NCBI GenBank assembly: GCA_022432975.1
Contig: CM039510.1
Location: forward strand, 31,155,023 to 31,219,022
DNA length: 64,000 nucleotides
Origin: Begonia masoniana
Taxonomy: Eukaryota > Streptophyta > Magnoliopsida > Cucurbitales > Begoniaceae
Reading direction: 5' to 3'
Positions 1 through 11,310 of the stretch are shown one piece after another; position 1 is the first letter of the stretch; the number at the start of each line of letters is the position of its first letter. Under the pieces are notes generated by a model. The model searched no databases and had not been told where the DNA came from. It saw nothing but the letters and a program-made list of their open reading frames with translations. The translations under genes were made by a program, and so were the position numbers.

Positions 1-921
1 TGTTGTTGTGTTGTGTTGTTGTGTTGTGTTGTTGTGTTGTGTTGTGTTGTTGTGTTGTGTTGTTGTGTTGTGTTGTTGTGTTGTGTTGTTGTGTTGTGTT
101 GTTGTGTTGTGTTGTTGTGTTGTGTTGTTGTGTTGTGTTGTTGTGTTGTGTTGTTGTGTTGTGTTGTTGTGTTGTGTTGTTGTGTTGTGTTGTTGTGTTG
201 TGTTGTTGTGTTGTGTTGTGTTGTTGTGTTGTGTTGTTGTGTTGTGTTGTTGTGTTGTGTTGTGTTGTTGTGTTGTGTTGTGTTGTTGTGTTGTGTTGTG
301 TTGTTGTGTTGTGTTGTTGTGTTGTGTTGTTGTGTTGTGTTGTTGTGTTGTGTTGTTGTGTTGTGTTGTTGTGTTGTGTTGTTGTGTTGTGTTGTGTTGT
401 TGTGTTGTGTTGTTGTGTTGTGTTGTGTTGTTGTGTTGTGTTGTTGTGTTGTGTTGTGTTGTGTTGTTGTGTTGTGTTGTTGTGTTGTGTTGTTGTGTTG
501 TGTTGTTGTGTTGTGTTGTTGTGTTGTGTTGTTGTGTTGTGTTGTTGTGTTGTGTTGTTGTGTTGTGTTGTTGTGTTGTGTTGTGTTGTTGTGTTGTGTT
601 GTTGTGTTGTGTTGTTGTGTTGTGTTGTTGTGTTGTGTTGTTGTGTTGTGTTGTTGTGTTGTGTTGTTGTGTTGTGTTGTTGTGTTGTGTTGTGTTGTTG
701 TGTTGTGTTGTTGTGTTGTGTTGTTGTGTTGTGTTGTGTTGTGTTGTTGTGTTGTGTTGTTGTGTTGTGTTGTGTTGTTGTGTTGTGTTGTTGTGTTGTG
801 TTGTTGTGTTGTGTTGTGTTGTTGTGTTGTGTTGTTGTGTTGTGTTGTTGTGTTGTGTTGTTGTGTTGTGTTGTGTTGTTGTGTTGTGTTGTTGTGTTGT
901 GTTGTGTTGTGTTGTTGTGTT
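1..921 (+). repeat. TTGTG/TTG minisatellite inside the 5' LTR
   Basis: Uninterrupted array of TGTTG and TGTTGTG blocks with only T and G on this strand. It holds no stop codons in any forward frame, which produces artificial long frames of Leu, Cys and Val. The same spot in the 3' LTR (about 8222-8242) has just a few units, so the array expanded, or the other contracted, after the two LTRs became independent. The window begins inside the array, so its full length is unknown. Confidence 0.97.
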
Positions 922-1654
922 AGGGTTTTGTGAGAGTTATGTATGCATTGTGCTTGTTTATATTTGTTATCCCCTACTTGCTAAGCGTAAGCTTACGTGT
1001 GTGTGTGTGTTCTGTGGTGTAGGTGACGACAGGAGTACAGGTTAGAGCTACGAGGAAAGCTAGGATTGGGACGCAGTCGTTGATGTACGCTGTATGCCGG
1101 TGCGGGCAGTTATCGGGGAGTCTCGACCATGGTCTTCGAGGGATGTGGGCTTTATCTTTTGGTAGTTTATTGTAAATGTCTATATTGTAGAAATGATGAG
1201 AATGCGTAACTTTCTTTTGGTTGATGTTTTGAGAGTTATGGTATAGTTATTTGTAATTGTTGTATATAGTCATAGTTAAGGGTGATGTGTCGCCCTATAC
1301 TGTGGACTTTCTTCACTTAGGGATGTTAGTATTTTAGTTTCCCTCTTTACTGCTGTTTGGTGATTTCGTATGCTGGATAAGTTGATGAGGAATATTCTGG
1401 ATTGGTTGGGATTTATTCCTTTGCAGGTACCTAGCATTTTGGAGGCGCCATTTTTAGGCGTTACTTTGCCGAAATTTTTGGGAAGGACGCCATGGTGCTT
1501 AAAGGTTAGGATTAAGGGAAATTAGTGAGTCTAGGCAGCTAGAGATCTTCGGGAGATTTAGTTTTAAATTCTGCTGGGTTCGATTTTATTTAAATTATTA
1601 GGGTTAAAGTGAGCCAAGTAGCGCTCCAAGCCAGGGTGGGTTCGGGGCGTTACA
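1..1654 (+). mobile_element. 5' LTR (3' part only) of LARD-like element
   Basis: The segment 922-1654 matches 8243-8976 closely, and it ends GGGGCGTTACA followed at once by an initiator-tRNA primer site, so it is the 3' part of a 5' LTR whose start lies before the window. The LTR partner is 4363-8976. Bases 1-921 are a minisatellite that is only about 20 bp long at the same place in the 3' LTR. The acceptor arm of the conserved LTR intron module is at 1009-1023. No open frame of biological meaning was seen. Confidence 0.9.
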
Positions 1655-1657
1655 AGA

Positions 1658-1669
1658 TGGTATCAGAGC
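1658..1669 (+). other. Primer binding site (tRNA-iMet)
   Basis: TGGTATCAGAGC, three bases after the LTR end at 1654. This is the standard plant primer site complementary to the 3' end of initiator methionine tRNA, where minus-strand DNA synthesis begins. Confidence 0.95.
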
Positions 1670-2260
1670 AAAATGGTCGATTCGTTCAAAGGATTACCCG
1701 ACAATGCCGGCCGCCATGCAACGTGTTTCACCGACTGTAAGTATTTCTTTGCTTTTAGTTGTTTATAGCTAAGATTGATTGCTTAACCTTGTTTAGGAGT
1801 AGAACGAAACTCCCGAGAGTACCGAGACAACCTCGACGGATTCCCTTAGATAATTTATAGACGCAGTGAATCGATGGTTCGTATAGCTAGGAATTTATGG
1901 TAAAAGCGAAACGGACAAGGTATAACATAAGAAGGATACACATAGGATGAGTTTCCCTTAGAGAGTTACATCTTATGCGATAAAAGATTAGAATAGATAA
2001 AATGGGGGCCTTTAGTAAACCCTTGAAGGTTTGTGGTGCGATGAGTTATAGGAGAGCTTAAGGGTAGAAACAAAATTTTTGGAGATGTCCTAAACCATTG
2101 AGAGACCCTTAGAGAGCCCCTTAGCACGTACGTTATGTGGATAAGACAAGAGAGCACGGTGGGATATTTAGAGTTACGTACAATGAACTGTATTCAAGAG
2201 GTTTAATCTAAGTGAATGATTAAGGGGGGTATGTCCTATCAAATTGTGATTATCACTTTT

Positions 2261-2516
2261 AGAGGATGTGATTGTTTGAGGCAAGTGGTTGATTGTGGAA
2301 TCTGAGGAATCATTAGGAGTGTTCATATTAATTAGATCGAGGATAGAAATAGGAAGAAATTTATTTCAAGTAGGAAAGCTATTAGATTAGAGGATGTGGT
2401 TGTTTGAGGTAAGTGGGTGATTGTGGAATCTGAGGAATCATGTAGGAGTGTTCATATTAATTAGATTGAGGATAGAAATAGGAAGAAATTTATTTCAAGT
2501 AGGAAAGCTATTAGAC
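2261..2516 (+). repeat. 128-bp tandem duplication
   Basis: The unit starting AGAGGATGTG at 2261 recurs at 2389 with a few substitutions and one small indel, ending near 2516. It lies in the LARD interior. Confidence 0.9.
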
Positions 2517-3775
2517 CTTGAGATATTAGAGGGTCAAACTATTGGGTATTGAGAGATATAGTTAGAATGATGTATACGATGTTAGTGAACTTGGAAATAA
2601 GTTGAATTTGAGAGATGTATGAAAGCTTAGATTCTTAAGAAATGGGATAGTAAAATTGAAAGGATTTTTAAAATTGAGGACTTAGATAAGAGGTCTACTC
2701 GGCAGATTTTAGTCTTATGTAAATAAGTCTACTTTGAAAATTGGAGATACTAATTGGTATTCGGTTGAGGAAGATTCTAATAAACTTTATGCAAGAAAAA
2801 CCAAGAGGGGAGCCTAGCCTAAGTTAAGTGGGGTTAACAATGATAGGGACTATTGAGTGTTAAGAGTTATAGTTAGTTAGTATGACCCAAACGAGAGTCA
2901 TAGAGAGGTGACAATGAGGAGTAGTTGTAGAGTGAATGATGAGCCATAGAAAGGTACTCAATTTCGGGGATTAAAAGTTAGAGATTTCCTTAGAGCTAGG
3001 AAACCAATAAATATTGAGGTATTAAAGGATCAAAGAAGATGCTAGGTGATATTCGTTAGGAAAAAATGGATGGACATTAGGGTATAGGTACTATCTTAAG
3101 GGATTACTCATTTGAGGGTGAACGAGAATGCATAAAAGTTTTCAACCGGCATTGTATAGGAGAATTTAGGCGTGACACGAAGGAGTGGACGCTGTGTTTT
3201 GGTGTGATTCGACCTAGGATTTGGGAGCCGAAAGTATATAGGTTTGGAATAACTTGGAATAACTTAGAAACTTAGATGTCTTGAGTAAGTAGAGAAAAGT
3301 CTAACCTCTTGAATTAAGATAATGTTCTGAGGTTTAGATTATTGCGCACGATGTTAGGAGAAATGGTGACTCGTTGAGGTAATAGGTAGGAAATTGGGAT
3401 TTTGGGTGTTAATTAAGCTACAACAAGTATGCAAACAAAGAGGTTGTTGGGTGACTTGTTGTAATGAGAGTTAGAGGAGTATGAAGACTAAAGAGTGTAG
3501 TAGTTCGTAAATTTTGGTGAGAATTTTGGATGAAATTTTTGATTTAAATAAGTAGTGAAAACCTTGCTAAGATAGTGGTAGTCTTATATAGAAAGGGGAA
3601 AGGTTAGAATTTGATATCTAGACCTTAAGTATTTAGTGGTATATGATTTGAGGATTTTAAAATTAATGAGGTTGAAGTCAAAGTGAGTCGATACCGAGAT
3701 AGAGCGGTAAGTTAGGCGAGTAGAAAGGAAGTTAAAGCTTAAGGATTTTGGGATAAATGAGGTGAAGATAGTATG

Positions 3776-3881
3776 TAAGTGTTGATGAATATGACATTAG
3801 AAAAATAATTAAGTGAACGTAGTTAGAGTAAGTGTTGATGAATATGAGATTAGAAAATTAATTAAGTGAACGTAGTTAGAG
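3776..3881 (+). repeat. 53-bp tandem duplication
   Basis: The unit beginning TAAGTGTTGATGAATATGA at 3776 is repeated at 3829 with two differences. It lies in the LARD interior. Confidence 0.9.
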
Positions 3882-4349
3882 GAAAAGCTAGAGTTAAGAA
3901 CTACGTTAGAGAGATTGAAGGGTCTAAGTGATGAATGCTTTAGGTCATGGAGGGTAGAGTTAGGTAAAGTCAAAATTTTGGAGATGTATGCATTGTTATT
4001 ACCGAGAGGTAATTAGAGGCAACCGATAGATGATTTAGGCCGTAGTGTAGTTGAGTAGGCAGCCCAGACGTTAAGAGGGTAGTAGAACCTAAGGTAAGAA
4101 GTGTACTCATTAAGTTCTTAGAATTACTCGATTGGGGTAGCAAAGCTAGAGTTGGAAACGAAGTTAGAGGGGTTTGGGAATATAAGATATAAAGTGAATA
4201 GTTGGGAACTTTGGATACGTAGAACTTTAGATGATTACGATCATAGCGTAGTTTAAGTTAGCATTACAACCTAAAAAGTTATGAGGGTAGATTGAAGTAA
4301 GTAAATTAAGGAATTATCTAGGCACAAATTTTAAGGACAAAATTTTTGT

Positions 4350-4361
4350 AAGGAGGGTGGA
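4350..4361 (+). other. Polypurine tract of LARD-like element
   Basis: AAGGAGGGTGGA directly before the 3' LTR start TGTAACACC; position and composition fit the plus-strand primer of an LTR retrotransposon. Confidence 0.85.
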
Positions 4362-4648
4362 TTGTAACACCTGAGAATTTTTCTTCAATGTCTACTACTT
4401 TAGATTTAATTAATTTATGGATCTTAAAATTATTTAAATTTAGAAAGGAAGGATTGGAGAGTCAATTTATGGAATTTAACGGGTTATTTAGTTTATTAAA
4501 AAATTTGGGATTTTATTTGGAAGAGGGTTTCTAAAATTTTAGGTCGAGTGGACGCAAAATTAACGGATATACGGAAGTTCAAATAGGTGAGGGCAATTTA
4601 GTAATTTAGCTAAATTAATAAATAAATAAATATTTAGAAACAGAATGG

Positions 4649-7600
4649 CTTCACGAAGAAGCCATTCTGCTTCTCTGTAACCCGAGCCCCAATGAGAGAA
4701 GAGCGCGAGCGACCTCCCTCCGACGGCGACCACGGCTCCGGTCACTGTTCAGACGTGCAGACGTCGGCGAGCTGAAGCCAGAGCTCGGTTCGGCTTTCTC
4801 CGCGCCAGACCCAACCGAAAACAGGTAGCTTCTCTTCCCTGTTTTCGTTCTGCTTGAGGCCGTGAATGGCGAGCCAGCTTGGGCTCCGACCACCGGCCAT
4901 TTTTGGCTAGTCTCGGCATCAAATGGCTAGGCTTAGACCGGCGTGAATGGTCGGGCATGGGAGAGTGCCGATTGGGGCTGAAAACCGTGAACTCCCAATG
5001 TGTGGGGTTCGGGTTCTCTAGTTTAAGCCCTGGAATTCCATTAAATTGTGTTAATTGTGTGTGAGGGTAGTTTGATTGGTGAGTAATTGGATGAGAATTG
5101 ATGAAAAACTAGAAAAGGAAAATTTTTGGTTTAGGGTAGAATCTGGTTTTGCCAATTTTGACTTAGTTGTGGTCTTTTGTTTTAAAATTCCTTTTGGCAG
5201 GTTAAAATAGGTTATTAGAGGAGTACGTGGCCGCTGGAATCGTTCGATTCCAATAACCGACGCAAAAGTTACGCACGTTCAAAGTTTTGGGTCGGTTTTT
5301 ACCGAACCCAAATTAGTGGCCCGTTTAGTTAGGCTTTAGTTGGATTAGGCTTAATTTTAATGAAATTTGGATATTTGTCGTATGTCGAGCCGTAGGTGGA
5401 CAGGTAACCGAGTATCCTCAGTGGGCTAGGACGCCAGGTAAGTAGTGGTTGTCATCCTTTTTGCCTTCGGGCCTACACCATAGAACGGTAAGTAATGGTT
5501 ATTTTGCTTGGTGATGTGTTGTTGTTTTGTTGAGGTGTTGCATTGTTTGACATTGTTATGTTGTGTTGCATTGTTTAACATTAGGAGTGTGCATCCTGAG
5601 TTGGTTGGTTGTTTGGTTTCGTGCTGTGTTGTGTCTTGTTGTTGAGAGAAGAGCGCGAGCGACCTCCCTTCACGAAGAAGCCATTCTGCTTCTCTGTAAC
5701 CCGAGCCCCGATGAGAGAAGAGAGCGAGCGACCTCCCCCTGACGGCGACCACGACTCCGGCCACTATTCAGACGTGCAGACGTTGGCGAGCTGAAGCCAG
5801 AGCTCAGTTCGGCTTTCTCCGCGCCAGACCCGACCGAAAACAGGTAGCTTCTCTTCCCTGTTTTCGTTCTGCTTGAGGCCGTGATTGGCGAGCCAGCTTG
5901 GGCTCCGACCACCGGCCATTTTTGGCTAGTCTCGGCATCAAATGGCTGGGCTTAGACTGACGTGAATGGTCGGGCATGGGAGAGTGCCGATTGGGGCTGA
6001 AAACCGTGAACTCCCAATGTGTGGGGTTCGGGTTCTCTAGTTTAAGCCCTTAAATTCCATTAAATTGTGTTAATTGGGTGTGAGGGTAGTTGATTGGTGA
6101 GTAATTGGATGAGAATTGATGAAAAACTAGAAAAGGAAAATTTTCGGTTTATGGCAGAATCGGGTTTTGCCAATTTTGACCTAGTTGTTGTCGTTTTTTT
6201 TAATATTCCTTTTGGCAGGTTAAAATAGGTTATTAGAGGAGTACGTGGCCGCTGGAATCGTTCGATTCCGATAACCGGCGTAAAAGTTACGCGCGTTCGA
6301 AGTTTTGGGTCGGTTTTTACCGAACCCAAATTAGTGGCCCGTTTAGTTAGGCTTTAGCTGGATTAGGCTTAATTTTAATGAAGTTTGGATATTTGTCGTA
6401 GGTCGAGCCGTAGGTGGACAGGTAACTGAGTATTCTCAGTGGGCTAGGACGCCAGGTAAGTAGTGGTTGTTATCCTTTTTGCCTTCAGGCCTACACCATA
6501 GAACGGTAAGTAATGGTTATTTTGCTTGGTGATGTGTTGTTGTTTTGTTGAGGTGTTGCATTGTTTGACATTGTTATGTTGTGTTGCATTGTTTAACATT
6601 AGGAGTGTGCATCCTGAGTTGGTTGGTTGTTTGGTTTTCGTGCTGTGTTGTGTCTTGTTGTTGAGAGAAGAGCGCGAGCGACCTCCCTTCACGAAGAAGC
6701 CATTCTGCTTCTCTGTAACCCGAGCCCCGATGAGAGAAGAGAGCGAGCGACCTCCCCCTGACGGCGACCACGACTCCGGCCACTATTCAGACGTGCAGAC
6801 GTTGGCGAGCTGAAGCCAGAGCTCAGTTCGGCTTTCTCCGCGCCAGACCCGACCGAAAACAGGTAGCTTCTCTTCCCTGTTTTCGTTCTGCTTGAGGCCG
6901 TGAATGGCGAGCCAGCTTGGGCTCCGACCACCGGCCATTTTTGGCTAGTCCGGCATCAAATGGCTGGGCTTAGACTGACGTGAATGGTCGGCATGGGAGA
7001 GTGCCGATTGGGGCTGAAAACGTGAACTCCCAATGTGTGGGGTTCGGGTTCTCTAGTTTAAGCCCTTAAATTCCATTAAATTGTGTTAATTGGGTGTGAG
7101 GGTAGTTGATTGGTGAGTAATTGGATGAGAATTGATGAAAACTAGAAAAGGAAATTTTCGGTTTATGGCAGAATCGGGTTTTGCCAATTTTGACCTAGTT
7201 GTTGTCGTTTTTTTTAATATTCCTTTTGGCAGGTTAAAATAGGTTATTAGAGGAGTACGTGGCCGCTGGAATCGTTCGATTCCGATAACCGGCGTAAAAG
7301 TTACGCGCGTTCGAAGTTTTGGGTCGGTTTTTACCGAACCCAAATTAGTGGCCCGTTTAGTTAGGCTTTAGCTGGATTAGGCTTAATTTTAATGAAGTTT
7401 GGATATTTGTCGTAGGTCGAGCCGTAGGTGGACAGGTAACTGAGTATTCTCAGTGGGCTAGGACGCCAGGTAAGTAGTGGTTGTTATCATTTTTGTCTTC
7501 TGGCCTACACCATAGAACGGTAAGTAATGGTTATTTGTTTTGTCTTAGTGATGTGTTGTTGTTTTGTTGAGGTGTTGCATTGTTTGACATTGTTATGTTG

Positions 7601-7660
7601 TGTTGCATTGTTTAACATTGGGAGTGTGCATCCTGAGTTGGTTGGTTGTTTGGTTTCGTG
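4649..7660 (+). repeat. 1019-bp block in three tandem copies
   Basis: Copies begin CTTCACGAAGAAGCC at 4649, 5668 and 6687, an exact 1019-bp period. Copies B and C resemble each other more than copy A, so A/B duplication was followed by a second round. At both joins (5644-5668 and 6663-6687) the block GAGAGAAGAGCGCGAGCGAC, taken from inside the unit (4691 on), is placed before the unit start, which suggests a two-step template switch. Copy C diverges after about 7660. Each copy has its own AG|GTAAGT donor. Confidence 0.95.
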
Positions 7661-8345
7661 TTATGTTGTATTGTTATGTTGTGTTGTGTCGTGTTGTTGA
7701 GTTGAGTTGTCGCATGGTGTTGCATTGGTTGGTTGTCGTGTGGTGTTGCATTGGTTGGCATGGTAGTCGGTTAAAGAGTAAGGCACTTCGGTGCGGGCAA
7801 TGTGTAAGGCACTTCGGTGCGGGCAAAGAGTAAGGCACTTCGGTGCGGGCAAAGAGTAAAGCACTTCTGTTCGGGAAAAGTGTAAGGCACTTCGGTGCGG
7901 GCAATGTGTAAGGCACTTCGGTGCGGGCAATGTGTAAGGCACTTCGGTGCGGGCAAAGAGTAAGGCACTTCGGTGCGGGCAATGTGTAAGGCACTTCGGT
8001 GCGGGCAATGTGTAAGGCATCCTTTCGGGTGCGGGCAACTAGCATTGTTTGGTCGTGTTTTCGTGTTGTGTCGAGTCAGGTTGTTGAGTTGCATTGGGGT
8101 GTTGTGTTGCATTGTTTGGCATGATAGTCGGTTAAAGAGTAAGGCATCCCTTTGGATGCTGGCAACTAACGCATCTTTCGATGCAGGCAGTTTTGTTAGT
8201 GTTGGGTTGCGTTGTCGTGTTGAGTGGTGTTGTGTTGTTGTGTTAGGGTTGTGTGAGGGTTGTGTATGCATTGTGCTTGTTTATATTTGTTATCCGTTAC
8301 TTGCTAAGCGTAAGCTTACGTGTGTGTTTGTGTTCTGTGGTGTAG
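5438..8345 (+). promoter_or_regulatory. LTR intron-like module with three donors
   Basis: AG|GTAAGT donors at 5438, 6456 and 7470, each followed about 35 nt later by CCTACACCATAGAAC (5472-5486, 6490-6504, 7504-7518). The acceptor TGTAG|GTGACGA has its AG at 8344-8345. GTTCTGTGGTGTAGG at 8332-8346 pairs with all three arms over 15 bp with one U-G pair. Intron status is inferred from the splice-site consensus and from recurrence in the other LTRs here. Confidence 0.6.
7779..8040 (+). repeat. 26-bp minisatellite, ten units
   Basis: Units start at 7779, 7805, 7831 and so on to 8013, each close to TAAGGCACTTCGGTGCGGGC plus six bases. Every unit contains an internal palindrome (GCACTTCGGTGC). Degenerate relatives continue at 8138-8190. 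The array lies inside the putative LTR intron. Confidence 0.95.
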
Positions 8346-9566
8346 GTGACGACAGGAGTACAGGTTAGAGCTACGAGAAAAGCTAGGATTGGGACGCAGT
8401 CATTGATATACGCTGTATGCCGGTGCGGCAGTTGTCGGGGCGTCTCGACCTTGGTCTTCGGGGGATGTGGGCTTTGTCTTTTGGTAGTTTATTGTAAATG
8501 TCTATTTGTAGAAATGATGAGAATGCGTAACTTTCTTTTGGTTGATGTTTTGATAGTTATGGTATAGTTATTTATAATTGTTGTATATAGTCATAGTTAA
8601 AGGTGATGTGTCGCCCTATACTGTGGACTTTCTTCACTTAGGGATGTTAGTATTTTAGTTTCCCTCTTTACTGCTGTTTGGTGATTTCGTATGCTGGATA
8701 AGTTGATGAGGAATATTCTGGATTGGTTGGGGTTTATTCCTTTGCAGGTACCTAGCATTTTGGAGGCGCCATTTTCAGGCGTTACTTTGCCGAAATTTTC
8801 GGGAAGGACGCCGTGTTGCTTAAAGGTTAGGATTAAGGGAAATTAGTGAGTCTAGGCAGCTAGAGAGCTTCGGGAGATTTAGTTTTAAATTCTGCTGGGT
8901 TTGATTTTATTTAAATTATTGGGGTTAAAGTGAGCCAAGTAGCACTCCGAGCCAGGGTTGGTTCGGGGGCGTTACATTTGTACTGTTCTTGCTCCAAAGA
9001 ACAGAGAAGGAAAACTCTGGTTCTTCTTCACCAGCAAAGAATAGCGACGAATAGAGGCCGATCAATGCTGCCGATCACCGCACGAAGAGAGAATCCTCGA
9101 TCTGCCATCGTTCTGGCATCTCCGCTCGCACCAAAACTGCGCCGTCGCTGACCGTCACCGCTATTCAATCTTCTTTCAGTCCTTAGCGCGCAGAACTCTG
9201 CAATTCTGCCACTCAACTCTCGTTCCTTGCGCAGAGAATTTCTCAACCGTGCACCGCCGCCCAGTCGACCTCGGTTCTCTAAAATTTGTGAATTTTGCAA
9301 AGAGTGAAACTGTCGAAGACTCTTTGCTGTGATTCCAAATTTTGAAATTGGAAATATTAGTTTTGGACGATATTGTTGATTATTGGTAATTTTGTTGGGA
9401 TTTCAGATCTGCTCTTACAATTTTCAAGGAACTGTTTTTGGGTGGAATTTTTGTGATTAAATTTGGGTGGATTTATTCAGAATATTTTTGAGAATTTATT
9501 CTGATTTTAAAAGGGATCAATTTTTGGGTTTGAAAATCTGTTTTAGGGCATTGGTTTGTGATAACA

Positions 9567-10317
9567 ATGTCAGGCGATGATAGTACATGACACGATATTG
9601 GAAAATTCGATGGGACAGATTTTGCGTTTTGAAAAATGCAAATTGAGAATTACTTGTACGGAAAAAAAACTTCATCTTCCTTTGAGTGCGAAACCAGAGA
9701 AGATGGAAGATAGTGAATGGAATCTCCCTTATAGACAGGTGTTGGGAGTCGTCCGATTGACGCTAGCCAAAACCGTTGTTCACAACGTGGCGAAGGAGAA
9801 GATCACCGTGAGTCTGATGAAGGTTTTGTCTGATATGTACGAGAAACCCTCTACAAATAACAAGGTATTTCGGATGAATAAACTTTTTAATCTGAAGATG
9901 ATTGATGGTACTCCTGTCGCAGCACATCTAAATGAATTCAATACTATTGTGAATCAATTACTATATGTGGATACTGATTTTGAGGATGAGGTTCGTGCCC
10001 TAATTTTGTTAGCGTCTCTACCGAATACTTGGGAGCCTATGAGGGCAGCAGTTAGTAACTCAGTTGGAAGTGCCAAACTGGTATTCACCGATGTGAGGGA
10101 TCGTATTCTTGCCGAGGAGGTTCGTAAGATCGATTCTGGTGAAACATCGACAGGCTCAGCTCTAAATGTTGAAGACAGAGGAAAAAATAATGACAGAAAC
10201 TCCAACCGTGGTAGGGGCAGATCCAAGTCCAAGAATGGGAAGAGTCAATTCAAGTCCCGGCGAACATTTGAGTGCTGGAATTGTGGCAAGCAGGGTCACA
10301 TGAAGAAGGATTGCTGA
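9567..10317 (+). pseudogene. Copia gag, broken
   Basis: The natural start is ATG at 9567; that frame meets TGA after seven codons and again after about fourteen more, and an extra A in the run of eight A residues near 9661-9668 shifts the frame, after which it is open to 10317. The product is a copia Gag (UBN2/DUF4219-like), the RNA-packaging coat protein. The stretch LFNLKMIDGTPVAAHLNEFN is typical of the family, and a CCHC zinc knuckle (CWNC, GH, DC) lies at 10270-10314, followed directly by TGA. Confidence 0.9.
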
Positions 10318-10940
10318 GCACCGAATAAGAATGTTAATGACATAGGCAAGGAGGTAGCCACAGTCACCAAAGAATTCTTTAGTATGTACGACGAGGATGT
10401 CGTAAATTTCGCTTACCAATATACGAGTTGGGGGATCGATAGTGGCGTTTCAATACATGTCACTTCGTAGAGAGATTTCTTTACTTCCTACACTTCGGGT
10501 GACTTTGGAAGTGTGAGGATGGGAAATGATGGTGTTGCAAAAGCCATTGGTATGAGAGATGTACATTTGGGGCCAACATCGACAACACCTTGGTTTTGAG
10601 AGGTGTGAAGCACATCCCCGGCATCTGCAAGAATTTGGCCTCGACTGGAAAGCTCGATAACGAAGGGTTTGACAACACCTTTCATGATGGAAAATGGATG
10701 TTTACCAGAGGTTCATTGATCATGGTGAGAGGAAAAAAATGCTCTTTATTAAATGTGATGCACACAAAGATCGTGGATTCCACAGTCAATGAAATAGGTA
10801 ATAAGGCTGCAAAGTTTGTGAAATTACCTTCTAAGAGAAAGGTTGAGATAACTCAGAAGAAGTCAGGTTCTCAGGTGAAGTTCAGGTTAGAATCTGAGAG
10901 TACATTAGAGCCGGTGAGTCAGCTTATTACAGATGTTTAG
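10318..10940 (+). pseudogene. Copia aspartic protease, broken
   Basis: Reading on from gag, the tryptophan-glycine-isoleucine-DSG motif at about 10429-10446 is the retropepsin active site, followed by a TAG (10468) and a frameshift near 10575. From 10590 the frame reads the usual protease tail (KHIPGICKNLASTGKL). After about 10790 the family normally continues into the integrase zinc finger; here an unrecognised Lys/Ser-rich sequence follows and ends at TAG 10938. The 11213-11310 stretch before the LTR is non-coding. Confidence 0.8.
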
Positions 10941-11310
10941 TCACCAGTTTTAGTTTCACGTCAGAGTGGTATCATCAAAGGTAAAACCATGTGGAAGGTT
11001 AAAACTTCGAGACGATATGATGAAACTGTGGATTATGTATTGAATGTGTTCGAGGGTAACGATTCCTGTGTGGAGTCTTCAACATGTTCAGATGTAGTTC
11101 GTTGCGGCAACCCTGCTAGTTCAGTGATACCATGGAGGAGGAGATGTGATTTCTTTTCAAGTAAGTATCTCAAGTTTAAGCAGGGCTTAAACTTGAACGG
11201 TATCAGACGCTGAGTTGGCCCATCTAGGGCCTTTATGGTAGAGAAGCTTATTTTTAATGGAGTTTTGTAGATTTGTTTCTTTGCATCGGAATTTCCTTGA
11301 AAGTGGAGAT

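Larger units (their letters stand above)
1655..4362 (+). mobile_element. Non-coding interior of LARD-like element
   Basis: This stretch of 2.7 kb between primer site and polypurine tract has no gag, protease, integrase or reverse transcriptase that I can recognise; stops are dense in all frames and only a 63-codon antisense frame exists (1966-2157). The plus strand is poor in C and rich in G, A and T. It holds two short tandem duplications. A short non-coding interior between very long LTRs is the LARD (large retrotransposon derivative) layout, which depends on proteins from another element. A degenerate gag cannot be excluded by eye. Confidence 0.75.
4363..8976 (+). mobile_element. 3' LTR (4.6 kb) of LARD-like element
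   Basis: Begins TGTAACACC at the end of the polypurine tract and ends GGCGTTACA, the same end as the 5' LTR at 1654. At 4614 bp it is unusually long. In order it holds a 4649-7660 block present three times in tandem, the donor and first arm of the LTR intron module in each copy, a 26-bp minisatellite (7779-8040), a short TTGTG array, the acceptor (8345), and a 3' tail that matches the 5' LTR. The next five bases (TTTGT) are the right target-site copy; the left copy is outside the window. Confidence 0.92.

Noticed and set aside
915..935. TTAGGGTTTT as telomere-like sequence
   Set aside because: Only a single unit at the edge of the TTGTG array, also present once at 8240 as ordinary LTR sequence.
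3..1045. Three overlapping long forward frames of more than 300 codons rich in Leu, Cys and Val
   Set aside because: They are produced by the T/G-only minisatellite, which cannot encode a stop; all three frames are open at once and the code has no other protein character.
1656..1672. tRNA gene-like sequence near the primer sites at 1658, 45347 and 57485
   Set aside because: Only the 11-12 bases complementary to the tRNA 3' end are present; no cloverleaf.
7779..8040. Possible CRISPR-like array
   Set aside because: Units are directly adjacent with no spacers, and the sequence is a plant LTR; the same holds for 14537-17205 and 17851-18070.
7661..8271. Antisense frames of 120-166 codons with repeated LPAPKCLT-like units
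   Set aside because: They reflect the 26-bp array read in several frames; 26 is not a multiple of three and all frames stay open.
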